Positions 26,086-34,496 of a DNA stretch of 51,410 nucleotides are shown here, piece by piece (position 1 is the stretch's first letter; the number at the start of each line of letters is the position of its first letter). The stretch is taken from positions 1 to 51,410 of the forward strand of contig NZ_WBKR01000016.1 in assembly GCF_008868155.1 (NCBI RefSeq), written 5' to 3'. The notes beneath the pieces were generated by a model. That model was not told the DNA's origin. It saw only the letters and a list, made by a program, of their open reading frames with translations, and searched no databases. Source of the DNA: Micromonospora sp. ALFpr18c. Its GTDB lineage: Bacteria; Actinomycetota; Actinomycetes; Mycobacteriales; Micromonosporaceae. The translations under genes and the position numbers were made by a program.

Positions 26086-26640
26086 GTGACCGTGTCGGAG
26101 ACAGCGACGGAAGTGCCGGCGGCGAGCGCGAGCTGGTCTGTGGAGCAGGTGACGGCCGAGCTGCGCGAGACGTACCTCGCGGTCGCCGCCGCCGCCGTGC
26201 TGCTGGAACGGACCGGGGCGGGCTGCGCCCACCCGGCGATCCGGCTGGCGCGACGCAGCGGCGAGGATGCGCTCGACCTGGCCGGTGATGCGGAGCGGCA
26301 GCTCAGCGACGGCGTTCACCTGCTCCGCACTGACGCCGGCCACCAGGATCGGGCCACCATCGGCGCGCTGGTCGAGGTGCTGGACACCGTCCGCGACCAG
26401 TTGGCCGAAGCAGCCGCCCGGATCGGTGCGCTCCCGGCCCGGATCACCACCGCCGGGCAGCAACTCATCGGCACCGACCCGCACGACCGGCCCAGCGACC
26501 CGGCGACCGAGACGGCGGCCGGGCAGTGGCACCGGGCCGCCGACCAGCTCGGGCTGATGACCGAGAGCCTGTCCGCGGCGGTCGCCGCGCTCACGTCGTA
26601 CACCGGCGGGTTGTCCGGCGCGGAACCCGCCACCACCTGA
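26086..26640 (+). CDS. Helical hypothetical protein, first gene of the island operon
   Basis: 184 residues, mostly alanine-rich amphipathic helices: VEQVTAELRETYLAVAAAAV, TIGALVEVLDTVRDQLAEAA and WHRAADQLGLMTESLSAAVA. No signal peptide or membrane span and no recognised domain. The pattern suggests a helical bundle or coiled coil. GTG 26086 follows GAGAGGAG at a good distance. It is divergent from the GntR gene across the operator at 25964-25984 and is followed after 142 bases by the DivIVA-like gene. Confidence 0.65.
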   Translation: MTVSETATEVPAASASWSVEQVTAELRETYLAVAAAAVLLERTGAGCAHPAIRLARRSGEDALDLAGDAERQLSDGVHLLRTDAGHQDRATIGALVEVLDTVRDQLAEAAARIGALPARITTAGQQLIGTDPHDRPSDPATETAAGQWHRAADQLGLMTESLSAAVAALTSYTGGLSGAEPATT

Positions 26641-26782
26641 AACCTGCCCGCGGACCTCCGTGGAAAGGAAAGGGCCCGGGGTGGGTGCCGGGCTCCGGCC
26701 GGCACGTCACGCGCGGTCGTGCCGGCCGACCCCGCCCGCCCCGGTGCCGCCGGCGGAACCATCGAACGGAAGGCGGTCCACC

Positions 26783-27046
26783 GTGATCTACCAGACCATG
26801 CGGCGCCTGCTCCCCCAACACGTGCGCGCCGCCACCTTCGACGCCCGCCGGTGGCGCGGCCTCGACCCCACCCAGGTGTACGCCTACCTCGACCTGGTCG
26901 CCGACGAACTGGAACGACTCACCCGTGATCTCACCACCGCGAACACCGAGGGTGAACGCATCCGGCAGGCGCTGCGGCAGTGGCAGTCGCGGCACACCGA
27001 CTGTCGGCACACCTCGCCCGCCCCGAACAGCCGGTGGTCCCGGTGA
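26783..27046 (+). CDS. Short DivIVA-like domain protein
   Basis: 87 residues from GTG 26783 (GGAAGG upstream). The core FDARRWRGLDPTQVYAYLDL followed by VADELERLTRDLTTANTEGE matches the N-terminal DivIVA/GpsB-type module: a short lead, then a coiled coil starting after the tyrosine-containing turn. Full DivIVA proteins are much longer. Such modules bind curved membranes or act as adaptors to envelope proteins; that role is inference here. The last four bases overlap the next gene (GTGA), so the two are translationally coupled. Confidence 0.65.
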   Translation: MIYQTMRRLLPQHVRAATFDARRWRGLDPTQVYAYLDLVADELERLTRDLTTANTEGERIRQALRQWQSRHTDCRHTSPAPNSRWSR

Positions 27047-27318
27047 CCGAACCGCACTGGATCATCCATCTGCCGACCACCCTGCGCCGGGTCGAGGACG
27101 CGGCGGCGCTGGCCATGGCGCTGCGCCACTCCCTCGGGCATGTGGTCGCCATCGACTTCGGCGAGACGACGTTGAGCGAGGAGGACCGCCAGTTCGTGCG
27201 TACCCGTGTCTGGTGCGACCGTCGCCTCCCCGGCGGCGCGCGCTGCGCCCTGCCGACCGACCACCCCGGCGGGTCGTGTCAGGCGACCCCGGCGGCCCGT
27301 GAAAACATGCTCGGATGA
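27043..27318 (+). CDS. Small hypothetical protein with cysteine-containing C-terminus
   Basis: 91 residues from GTG 27043, overlapping the DivIVA-like stop by GTGA, and its own stop overlaps the next start by ATGA. The protein has WIIHLPTTLRRVEDAAALAM and HVVAIDFGETTLSEEDRQFV, and ends with VWCDRRLPGGARCALPTDHP, where two cysteines and a histidine could bind metal; a third cysteine follows (GGSCQATP). No known family recognised. The tight overlaps place it in one operon with its neighbours. Confidence 0.65.
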   Translation: MTEPHWIIHLPTTLRRVEDAAALAMALRHSLGHVVAIDFGETTLSEEDRQFVRTRVWCDRRLPGGARCALPTDHPGGSCQATPAARENMLG

Positions 27319-28868
27319 GTCCCGAGAGCCGCCGCCGTAAGCGCGCCAAGCCCAGTCGGTCCGGCCAGCAGGTCGTGCGTCGCACCCGCCCCGCCGAGGT
27401 GGAGCAGTGCGACTGCCCGGCGTGTTCGGATGCCGACTTCGACCCGCAGAACTTCATCGGCGGCCTGGTCGCCGAGGCTGCCGACCTGGTCAAGGCGGAC
27501 GACCCCGTCGAGGCCGAGTTGTTTGCCGCGGCTTTCCTGTCCGCCGGCGACCTTGCCGGCGAAGGCTTCACCGAGGCGCTCAACGACGGCATGCTGCCGG
27601 CCGTCGCCGAGATCGGTACGCCAGAAGCGCTCGCGGTGCTCCTCGCGGTCGACGCCGTCCGGGAGGGCACCGTCGCCGCAGCCGCCGCCCAGCGTCTGGC
27701 GGACGAGGGCGTGGCAGCGCCCAGTTGGGCCAGCGAGTTGCGCCAGCCTGTACGGGTCGGCGCCTGTCGACGGTTCGCCGACCCGGCGGGCAGCGCGTCC
27801 ATGCTCGTCTGCGCCTTCGAGCGGGCCGGGCGAGCGTATGGGTTCGTCGTCAACGTCGACCACCTCGACTGTGACGCGGCGGCAGACATCGTGTTCTTTC
27901 CCGCCCACGCCCTGGACGAGGTCGTCACCACCATTCGGCAAAACAGCCGTCGTGCCAGTGTGACAATCGCCGAGGAATCGTTGGACCCGGCCGAGTTTCG
28001 GTGGGAGGTCGAACGGGCCCTCGACGCTCGCGCGGACCACGACCAGGACCGTGACCCCTCGGAGTTTGACGACGATTTCGAGGACGAGGACGGGCCGGGC
28101 TACCACATGCTGGCGGTGCTGCTGCGAGCCCGGATCCGTACGCTGCCCGAGCCGACGCGCCCACCAGCCGAGCACGACGCCGACACCCGTCAGACCACCC
28201 TCGGACTGCTGGACATGATCAGCCAGATCGCCGGGCAGGCGCAGCAGATCCAGACCCGCGCAGGAAGGCGTACCGCCGGGCGGAAGCTGCCGGCGAAACG
28301 GAAGAAGTCTGGCCCGATCGCGCCCATCTACCAGCTCAAGGTGGGTCTGCGGGGGGCGAAGCCGCCGATCTGGCGGCGTCTGGAGGTGCCCTCCGACACC
28401 AGCCTGGCCGACCTGCACGACATCATCCAGGTGGCCTTCGGCTGGCACGACTCCCATCTGCACGTCTTCGAGACCGCGTACGGCGACTTCGGGGTCGCCG
28501 ACCGGGAGTTGGGCTACCGCGCCGAGGCCCCGGTGACCCTGGAACAGGTCGCGTCCGGCGTCGGTGACAAGTTCAGGTACACGTACGACTTCGGCGACGA
28601 CTGGGCACACGACATCGTCGTGGAGAAGGTGCTTGCGCGCCAGCCCATCGCGTACCCACGGTGCACGGGCGGTCGGCGGGCTGCCCCACCGGAGGACTGC
28701 GGCGGCATCTGGGGCTACGCCGAACTTGTCGAGGTGTTGAGCGATCCCGGCCACCCCGAACACGGCGACCGGCTGGAATGGCTCGGCCTGGCCTCAGCCG
28801 CCGATTTCCAGCCCGCCCGGTTCGACGCCACCGAGATCACCCAAGCCCTCACCAAACGGTCCGGCTGA
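27315..28868 (+). CDS. Plasmid pRiA4b ORF-3 family protein with an extra N-terminal domain
   Basis: 517 residues. From about 335 to the end is the pRiA4b ORF-3 (IS1096-passenger-like) domain: YQLKVGLRGAKPPIWRRLEV, LADLHDIIQVAFGWHDSHLH, FRYTYDFGDDWAHDIVVEKV and the CTGGRRAAPPEDCGGIWGY motif with two cysteines. The first 330 residues are a separate domain starting with a basic stretch and a C-D-C-P-A-C cluster (C32, C34, C37) that may bind zinc, then acidic helical sequence. The function of the family is unknown; it is common near mobile elements. The start overlaps the previous stop (ATGA). Confidence 0.8.
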   Translation: MSPESRRRKRAKPSRSGQQVVRRTRPAEVEQCDCPACSDADFDPQNFIGGLVAEAADLVKADDPVEAELFAAAFLSAGDLAGEGFTEALNDGMLPAVAEIGTPEALAVLLAVDAVREGTVAAAAAQRLADEGVAAPSWASELRQPVRVGACRRFADPAGSASMLVCAFERAGRAYGFVVNVDHLDCDAAADIVFFPAHALDEVVTTIRQNSRRASVTIAEESLDPAEFRWEVERALDARADHDQDRDPSEFDDDFEDEDGPGYHMLAVLLRARIRTLPEPTRPPAEHDADTRQTTLGLLDMISQIAGQAQQIQTRAGRRTAGRKLPAKRKKSGPIAPIYQLKVGLRGAKPPIWRRLEVPSDTSLADLHDIIQVAFGWHDSHLHVFETAYGDFGVADRELGYRAEAPVTLEQVASGVGDKFRYTYDFGDDWAHDIVVEKVLARQPIAYPRCTGGRRAAPPEDCGGIWGYAELVEVLSDPGHPEHGDRLEWLGLASAADFQPARFDATEITQALTKRSG

Positions 28869-29029
28869 CTCAGGCTCAGCTGGCGGAACTGTACGGGACC
28901 TCGGCCCCCAACATCGTGCAGATCATGCGCCGAGTGCTGGCCGACGAGGAGGTGACCGAGGCAGCTGTTGACTCTGGATTAGTAGTTCGCGCCGGGGGTC
29001 GCCGGCAGGTGCGGCGCCAGCGGGGCTAG
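28862..29029 (+). pseudogene. Remnant of a RhuM-family DNA-binding protein
   Basis: The frame reads RLTQAQLAELYGTSAPNIVQ, then IMRRVLADEEVTEAAVDSGL and VVRAGGRRQVRRQ before a stop at 29029. This corresponds to the N-terminal HTH part of RhuM proteins (WLTQxxxAELF...SxxNIxxHI), roughly residues 20-75 of about 330. No start codon belongs to it: it directly abuts the end of the ORF-3 family gene in another frame. It is a decayed fragment. Confidence 0.65.
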
Positions 29030-29030
29030 C

Positions 29031-29049
29031 GATGTCGTCAACGACATCA
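29031..29049. repeat. Palindromic repeat copy B, right edge of accessory island
   Basis: GATGTCGT-CA-ACGACATC (29031-29048) is a perfect 8-bp inverted repeat, and the following bases CAACTCC extend the match to copy A. It comes directly after the RhuM remnant stop. Confidence 0.65.
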
Positions 29050-29208
29050 ACTCCAAAGGCTCAGCACGAGGCAACCGCCCCGGCTGCCCGGCGGCAGGTC
29101 GCACCCGCCGCCGGGCAGCCGTCCGAGGACATCGACCCGGACGGCCCGCTCGACGTGGGCAACACCGGCCGGATCGGCGTCAGCGCCTGGAAGCCGGCTA
29201 CGACGTGA
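29032..29208 (+). CDS. Possible 58-aa ORF or gene remnant
   Basis: From ATG 29032 a frame runs to TGA 29208. Its second half, with PSEDIDPDGPLDVGNTGRIG and then VSAWKPA, has normal high-GC third positions and reads like protein; the first half comes from the palindrome. No ribosome binding site. It overlaps the end of the permease gene by 11 bases. It may be a remnant of a lost gene; nothing is recognised. Confidence 0.22.
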   Translation: MSSTTSTPKAQHEATAPAARRQVAPAAGQPSEDIDPDGPLDVGNTGRIGVSAWKPATT

Positions 29209-30064
29209 TGTCCTTGCGGGTGAAACGCCAGAACGCCAGCCCCCAGAACAGCGTCGAGTAGCTGATCGCGGAGATGCAGCCGCGCACCACGTCGTCGGTC
29301 TGCACCGGCGTGGACAGCAACCCCAGCCAGGCGGTGCTGAAGTGGGTGGGCAGGAAGTCCCGCAGCGCGCCCAGCGCGGTGATCTGGTCCAGGATGCTGG
29401 ACAGGATCCACAGCAGGACCGCGCCGCCCACCGCGCCCAGGGCGGCGTCCGTGGTCACCGACAGCAGGAACGCCAGCCCGGCCACCACCAGGAGGACGAC
29501 CGCCAGGTAGCCGAGCACGGCCAGCAGCCGGAGCAGCCCCTCGGTCGGTTCCAACTCGGCGGCGACCGTGCTGCGCAGCGGCGACCAGCCGTAGCGCAGG
29601 GTGCCGGCCAGCAGCGCCGTGCCGGCCAGCAGCAGCAGGGCCAGACCCGAGTACGCGAGCGCGACCACCAGCTTCACCGTCAACAACCGTGCCCGGGGCA
29701 CCGGGATCGCCAGCAGGTAGCGCAGGCTGCCCCAGCTCGCCTCGCTGGCCACCGTGTCGCCGCAGAACAGCGCGACGACCACCACCAGCAGGAACGACGC
29801 CGACACGAAGATCGAGAACAGGGTGAAGTTGAGCCCGCCGGAGGTGGCCAGGTCGACCAGACTGGCGAACTCGTTGTTGCCGTTGTCGTCGTCCCCACCC
29901 GAGTTGAACTGGAACGCGATCAGGATGATCAGCGGCAGCAGCACCATGAACCCGAGCGCCAGCTGGGTCCGCCGCCGGGACGCCTGGCGGCGGAACTCCG
30001 CCCCGAACGGCATGGTCGCCGACGGCCGGTAGCCTCGCGCCTCACCCGCCTCAAGAACAGCCAT
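29198..30064 (-). CDS. ABC transporter permease
   Basis: 288 residues with about six spans, ABC-2 type: LALGFMVLLPLIILIAF, FSIFVSASFLLVVVVALFC, LVVALAYSGLALLLLAGTAL, LLAVLGYLAVVLLVVAGLAF and a C-terminal pair. DTVASEASWGSLRYLLAIPV is the typical cytoplasmic loop after span two in this family. An Asp/Asn-rich loop (GGDDDNGNNE) lies outside. ATG 30064 shares a base with the stop of the upstream ATPase fusion gene (TGATG), so the two are coupled and form one exporter. Confidence 0.88.
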   Translation of the reverse strand: MAVLEAGEARGYRPSATMPFGAEFRRQASRRRTQLALGFMVLLPLIILIAFQFNSGGDDDNGNNEFASLVDLATSGGLNFTLFSIFVSASFLLVVVVALFCGDTVASEASWGSLRYLLAIPVPRARLLTVKLVVALAYSGLALLLLAGTALLAGTLRYGWSPLRSTVAAELEPTEGLLRLLAVLGYLAVVLLVVAGLAFLLSVTTDAALGAVGGAVLLWILSSILDQITALGALRDFLPTHFSTAWLGLLSTPVQTDDVVRGCISAISYSTLFWGLAFWRFTRKDITS

Positions 30065-32928
30065 CACCGGTCACCGCTTCCCCGAGAGTTGTCGCCCACC
30101 AGGGCGAGGAACGCGTCCTCCAGGCGCCGCCGAGGCACCACCCGGTCCACCCCGATGCCGGCGCGCACCAGCTCGGCCACCACCTCGCTGCGGGCCGTGC
30201 CGTTGGTGTCGACCACCAGCTGACCGTCGCTCTCCGGCAGTACGCGGACACCGTGCAGCCGATCCAGCACCGCCCGCGCCGCCACCTGGTCGCTCACGTC
30301 GAACAGCACGCTCGGCGACTCGCCCACGATCTCCTCCACCGGGCCGGACGCCACGATCCGGCCCTTGTTCACCACCACCGCGTGCGTACAGGTCTGCTCC
30401 ACCTCGGCCAGCAGGTGGCTGGAGACCAGCACCGCCCGGCCGTCCGTGGCGTACCGCTGGAGCACCCGGCGCATCTCGGCGATCTGCGGCGGGTCGAGCC
30501 CGTCGGTCGGCTCGTCCAGCACCAGCAGCTCGGGAAGGCCCAGCATCGCCTGGGCGATGGCCAACCGTTGGCGCATGCCGTGGCTGTAGTTCTTGATCTT
30601 CCGGTGCACCGAGTCGCCCAGCCCGGCGATCTCCAGGGCCGCGTCGAACTGCGCGTCCTCCCACGGCCGCCCGGTCGCCCGCCAGTACGCCCTGAGGTTG
30701 TCCAGACCGGACAGATGCGGCAGGAAACCTGGCCCCTCCACCAGCGCCCCGATCCGAGACAGCACCGGTGAGCCGGGCACCAGCCGACGGCCGAACACGT
30801 AGATCTCGCCGGCGGTCGGCTGGGTCAGCCCCATCAGCACCCGCAGGGTCGTCGTCTTGCCGGCGCCGTTCGGCCCGAGCAGACCCACCACCTGGCCCGG
30901 GTGCACCTCGAAGTCCACGTTCGACACCGCGACGAAGCCATCCGCGTACTCCTTGCGCAGTGCGCGCACGGCCAGCGGCGTGTCCGCGTACTCCGGATGC
31001 ACCGACCGGTCCTGGCGGCGGTGCCGCCGGCGGACCAGGGCAACGACCACGACGAGCCCGACCGCGATGGTGGCGAGCAGACCGGCGAGCACCCAACGCC
31101 ACACCGTCGCCGCGGTGGGGATCGGCTCGCCGTCGACCGTGGGCAGGCTGACCACGCCGTCCGCCGCCACCGTGTAGACGGTGGGTTCGGCGGGAGTGGT
31201 GTACGCCTGGTCGGAGGTGGCCACCACCAGCCGCAGCCGGTGCCCGGCCTCCACCCGGCGGACGATCCCGGGCAGCGTCACGGTGACCGGGCGGGCGTCC
31301 TGCACCCGCTGCGGCAGGCCGGTGAGCCGGATCGGCGCGACCAGGCCGTTCGGCAGGGTGGCCGCGCCGTCGGGGTCGACGTCGTAGAGCTTGACGAAGA
31401 GCACCGCCTCGCCGGTCGGTGACGCGGCCCGCAGGGTGACGGTGGGCGCGCCCGCCACGTCCACCGCCTCGGTGAGCGGGGTCGACTCGAACCGGGCGTG
31501 CTGACCGGGTACGTCGCCGGCCACCCCGTCCAGCAGCGAGGTGAGCCCGCCCGCGAAGGGGATCGAGGAGATGGCAGCCGGGTTGCCGTTCGGCGGGTTG
31601 GCGATCGGCTGCGTCGGGCCGGCGACCGTGACGTCCCGGCGGGCGTTGCCGGCGAGGCCCGGGTAGTCGGCGCGGCGGAAACCGGTGGCGACCAGACCCC
31701 GGTCGAGCGCGTCGAAGCCGGCGATCCGCGACCAGGTGAAGTCGTCGCCGGGTGCGTCGCCCTCGCCCTTGACGTAGTGGTCGAGCCACTGCACGGTCAG
31801 GAACTTCACCCGGTCCTCGTCCGAGCGGGGACCACTGCCACCGTCGTGCCCGCCGGTGAACCAGGCGACCCGCACCGGGGTGCCGGTGGCGGCGATGCCG
31901 CGCGCGTTCGCGTCCGCCTCGCCGAGCGGAAAGAGCGTGTCCGCCTCGCCCTGCACCAGCAGAGTCGGCGCCTTGATCCGGTCCAGCACACCGGCCGGGC
32001 TGGAGCGGCGCAGCAGGTCCACGGCCGGCTGGTCGGCGCGTCCGGTGGTGGCGATTCGAAGGTACGCGGCGCACACGTCGGCGGCGAACCGCCCGCAGGA
32101 CGGGTCGGCGGCACCGGTCGGGGCGCCACCGGGACCGGTGCCCGGCCCGGCGGTCGGGGCGGGGCTGGGTGGACCGGCCGACGCCGGTGCGCCCTGCGGC
32201 TGGGCGGCGGTCGCACCGGAGAGCCCGGCCGGGCCGGAGCCCACGTTGCCGCCCCCGCCGAAGAACAGGCCGGCCCAGCCCTTCTTGAACACGCCCTCGG
32301 TGGGCGCCGCGCCGGTGCTCTCCGGCAGGAACGCCCGGGACAGGTCATTCCAGGTGATCATCGGGACGATCGCGTCCACCCGACGGTCCTGGGCGGCCAG
32401 CAGCAGCGCCAGCCCGCCACCGTACGAGCCGCCGACCACGCCGACCTTCGGATCGCCGGCGCCGTCGGTGCGCACCTCCGGTCGGGCTGCCAGCCAGTCC
32501 AGCAGCCGCTCGGCGTCGCGCACCTCGTAATCCGGGCTGTCCAGGTGGATCTCGCCGCCGCTGCGGCCGAAGCCCCGCGCCGTCCAGGTCAGCACCGCGT
32601 AGCCGCGCCCGGCGAACTCCTCCGCGTCCGACCGCACCGACTCCTTCGTACCGCCGAAGCCGTGCGCCAGCAGCACCGCCGGCACCTTGCGCCCGGACGA
32701 CGCGTCGGCCGGCAGGTAGAAGGTGGTGTCCAGGTTCACCGGCTGGTCGCCGGACGGTCCGGAGCGGACGGTGAGCATCGCGCTCTCGGTGCGGACACCC
32801 GGTCCCTGCGGCCACACCGCCCAGGTCACGGCGGCCGCCAGGAGCACGACGACCGCCGCCGCGGCGATCGCGCGGCGACGGGTGGGCAGGGCACGCCGGA
32901 TCCACGCGGCCGGCGACGGCGATCTCAT
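30064..32928 (-). CDS. Fusion of an X-Pro peptidase-type alpha/beta hydrolase with an ABC transporter ATPase
   Basis: 954 residues. A signal-anchor (IAAAAVVVLLAAAVTWAVW, about 21-39) leads to an extracytoplasmic CocE/NonD-type hydrolase: VPAVLLAHGFGGTKES, GFGRSGG and the nucleophile Ser168 in GGSYGGG, then a C-terminal beta domain. A second span (VWRWVLAGLLATIAVGLVVVV, near 615-640) returns to the cytoplasm, where an ABC ATPase begins near 655: Walker A GPNGAGKTT, signature YSHGMRQRLAIAQ, Walker B LLVLDEPTDGLDP and H-loop SSHLLAEVEQ. One chain thus joins an external hydrolase to the motor of the adjacent permease. TACCGT (minus, 32936-32941) is seven bases before ATG 32928 (leaderless). Confidence 0.88.
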   Translation of the reverse strand: MRSPSPAAWIRRALPTRRRAIAAAAVVVLLAAAVTWAVWPQGPGVRTESAMLTVRSGPSGDQPVNLDTTFYLPADASSGRKVPAVLLAHGFGGTKESVRSDAEEFAGRGYAVLTWTARGFGRSGGEIHLDSPDYEVRDAERLLDWLAARPEVRTDGAGDPKVGVVGGSYGGGLALLLAAQDRRVDAIVPMITWNDLSRAFLPESTGAAPTEGVFKKGWAGLFFGGGGNVGSGPAGLSGATAAQPQGAPASAGPPSPAPTAGPGTGPGGAPTGAADPSCGRFAADVCAAYLRIATTGRADQPAVDLLRRSSPAGVLDRIKAPTLLVQGEADTLFPLGEADANARGIAATGTPVRVAWFTGGHDGGSGPRSDEDRVKFLTVQWLDHYVKGEGDAPGDDFTWSRIAGFDALDRGLVATGFRRADYPGLAGNARRDVTVAGPTQPIANPPNGNPAAISSIPFAGGLTSLLDGVAGDVPGQHARFESTPLTEAVDVAGAPTVTLRAASPTGEAVLFVKLYDVDPDGAATLPNGLVAPIRLTGLPQRVQDARPVTVTLPGIVRRVEAGHRLRLVVATSDQAYTTPAEPTVYTVAADGVVSLPTVDGEPIPTAATVWRWVLAGLLATIAVGLVVVVALVRRRHRRQDRSVHPEYADTPLAVRALRKEYADGFVAVSNVDFEVHPGQVVGLLGPNGAGKTTTLRVLMGLTQPTAGEIYVFGRRLVPGSPVLSRIGALVEGPGFLPHLSGLDNLRAYWRATGRPWEDAQFDAALEIAGLGDSVHRKIKNYSHGMRQRLAIAQAMLGLPELLVLDEPTDGLDPPQIAEMRRVLQRYATDGRAVLVSSHLLAEVEQTCTHAVVVNKGRIVASGPVEEIVGESPSVLFDVSDQVAARAVLDRLHGVRVLPESDGQLVVDTNGTARSEVVAELVRAGIGVDRVVPRRRLEDAFLALVGDNSRGSGDR

Positions 32929-33107
32929 GCGGCACACGGTACGGGCCGCAGCCTGAGCGTTGGCTGAGATCCGCCGTACGTCTGTCCGGTTGGCCCGATC
33001 GGCGATCCGGCCCGGTGCGACCGCGCACCATCGGACGCGGCCCAGTGAGTTGAGTTCGGACTCCGTGAATTCCGATCTTCCGCGGATATCCCCCTCGATC
33101 CCTTCAT

Positions 33108-33127
33108 GTCACACCCGCCGATGTGAC
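33108..33127. promoter_or_regulatory. Inverted repeat GTCACA-N8-TGTGAC in the gap before the conservon
   Basis: GTCACA (33108-33113) and TGTGAC (33122-33127) are perfect 6-bp arms. It lies in the 32942-33302 gap, about 175 bases before the sensor gene start. Apart from the leaderless -10 box of the fusion gene and this repeat, I see no other structure in the gap. Arm order is the reverse of a normal Crp site. Confidence 0.35.
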
Positions 33128-33302
33128 GCAGCGTGGCGGCGACCAGGACGAACCGTGACATCGCTCGAACTGACGCAAAGCCGACTCGCTGACGACGGTC
33201 CGGGCCACGGCGGTTCGGTTAGTTTTCCGGTCCGGTGCACGGGACTCATCGGCGAAACCCCACACCGCGCCGCCCCCAGCCTGACGCCGGAGGAGACACA
33301 CC

Positions 33303-34496
33303 ATGGCAGTCCCCGCACCGCGGGTCCGTCGACGGCCCTCCACACTGGGCCGGCTGCTACCGCTGTTGCTCATCGCGGCACTGCTGGCACCGGTGGGTCT
33401 GCTCCTCACGCAGACCTGGCGGCACATCGCTGACGACCGGGACCTGGCCGCCCGGGAACGACTCGGCGTCCAGTACCTGCGCGCCCTCGCCCCGGTCACC
33501 GACGCGCTGGTGGACGCCCAGTCCGCCGCGGTCAACGGCCGTCCCGCCTCCGGCGAGACGCTCGCCCGCGCGGTCGAGGAGGCCGCCTCGGTGGACGCCC
33601 GGATCGGCGTCGAGCTGCGCAGCCAGGAACGCTGGGCCGGGCTGCGCGCCAAGCTGGAGGCGCTGCGTGACCGCAGTCCCGCCGACCCGGCCGCCGCGTT
33701 CACCGCGTACAGCGAGGTCACCGACCTGCTGCTGGCTCTGCACCGCAAGGTCCGGGAGAGTTCCGGCCTGGTACGCGACCCCGCCGCCGACTCGTACTTC
33801 CTCCAGGACAGCGTCGGCCAGGAACTGCCCGAGGCGGTCGTCGCCGCCGGCAGGCTCGCCGACCTGGGTGCCCTCGTCGCCCGCCGACCTGCCGCCGAGC
33901 AGCCCCGCGGCCTCCTCGAACTGACCGCGCTGCGGGTGGCCGCGCTGGCCCCCGCCGCCGACGTGGTCGACAACCTGAGATCTGCCGTGGACGGCTCGGA
34001 GAGCACCGACCTCGGCGCCAACGTGCTGACCCCGCTGGACAACTACCAGCGTTCGGTGGAGGCGCTGGCCGCCTACTCGATGCCGGCCGACGGAACCGCC
34101 ACGGTGGACCCGGGCCGGCTCGGCGCCGCCGGGCTCAACGCGCACACCGCCGCCCGGCAGCTCCAGCCGGTCATCCTGGCCGAACTGGACGCCCTGCTGG
34201 TCGAACGGATCGACGGCCTGGACCGGGACCGCTGGTTGACCACCGGCGCGGCGGCGGCCTTCGTGCTGCTGTCGGGCTGGCTGGCCGGGCTACTGATCAG
34301 CGCCGACCGTCGCACGCGCCGCCGCGCCGCCATGCCCATCCCGGGCACCGATAGCCCCGACGAGCCGACGCCGGCCGACGCCTGGCAGCCACCGATCGGT
34401 GCGGGCCGGGCCGGCGACCACCGGGCGCTGCAACCGGTCGGTGCCGCCCGTGAGCCGGAAGCCACCCAGTGGGGGCCGTTCGATGCTGCTCGGTAG
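33303..34496 (+). CDS. Membrane sensor protein without kinase, upstream of the conservon
   Basis: 397 residues. A first span LLPLLLIAALLAPVGLLLTQ (about 19-38), then roughly 260 extracytoplasmic helical residues (RLGVQYLRALAPVTDALVDA and similar heptad-like runs, resembling four-helix chemoreceptor sensor domains), a second span WLTTGAAAAFVLLSGWLAGLLI (about 310-331) and a short disordered cytoplasmic tail. No HAMP or kinase domain. ATG 33303 follows GGAGGAG. The gene overlaps the conservon kinase gene by 14 bases, so it is part of the same operon and probably supplies or modulates its input. Confidence 0.75.
   Translation: MAVPAPRVRRRPSTLGRLLPLLLIAALLAPVGLLLTQTWRHIADDRDLAARERLGVQYLRALAPVTDALVDAQSAAVNGRPASGETLARAVEEAASVDARIGVELRSQERWAGLRAKLEALRDRSPADPAAAFTAYSEVTDLLLALHRKVRESSGLVRDPAADSYFLQDSVGQELPEAVVAAGRLADLGALVARRPAAEQPRGLLELTALRVAALAPAADVVDNLRSAVDGSESTDLGANVLTPLDNYQRSVEALAAYSMPADGTATVDPGRLGAAGLNAHTAARQLQPVILAELDALLVERIDGLDRDRWLTTGAAAAFVLLSGWLAGLLISADRRTRRRAAMPIPGTDSPDEPTPADAWQPPIGAGRAGDHRALQPVGAAREPEATQWGPFDAAR

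Noticed and set aside
33108..33127. Crp-binding site
   Set aside because: The arms are in everted order (TCACA...TGTGA) with an eight-base gap, not the TGTGA-N6-TCACA layout.
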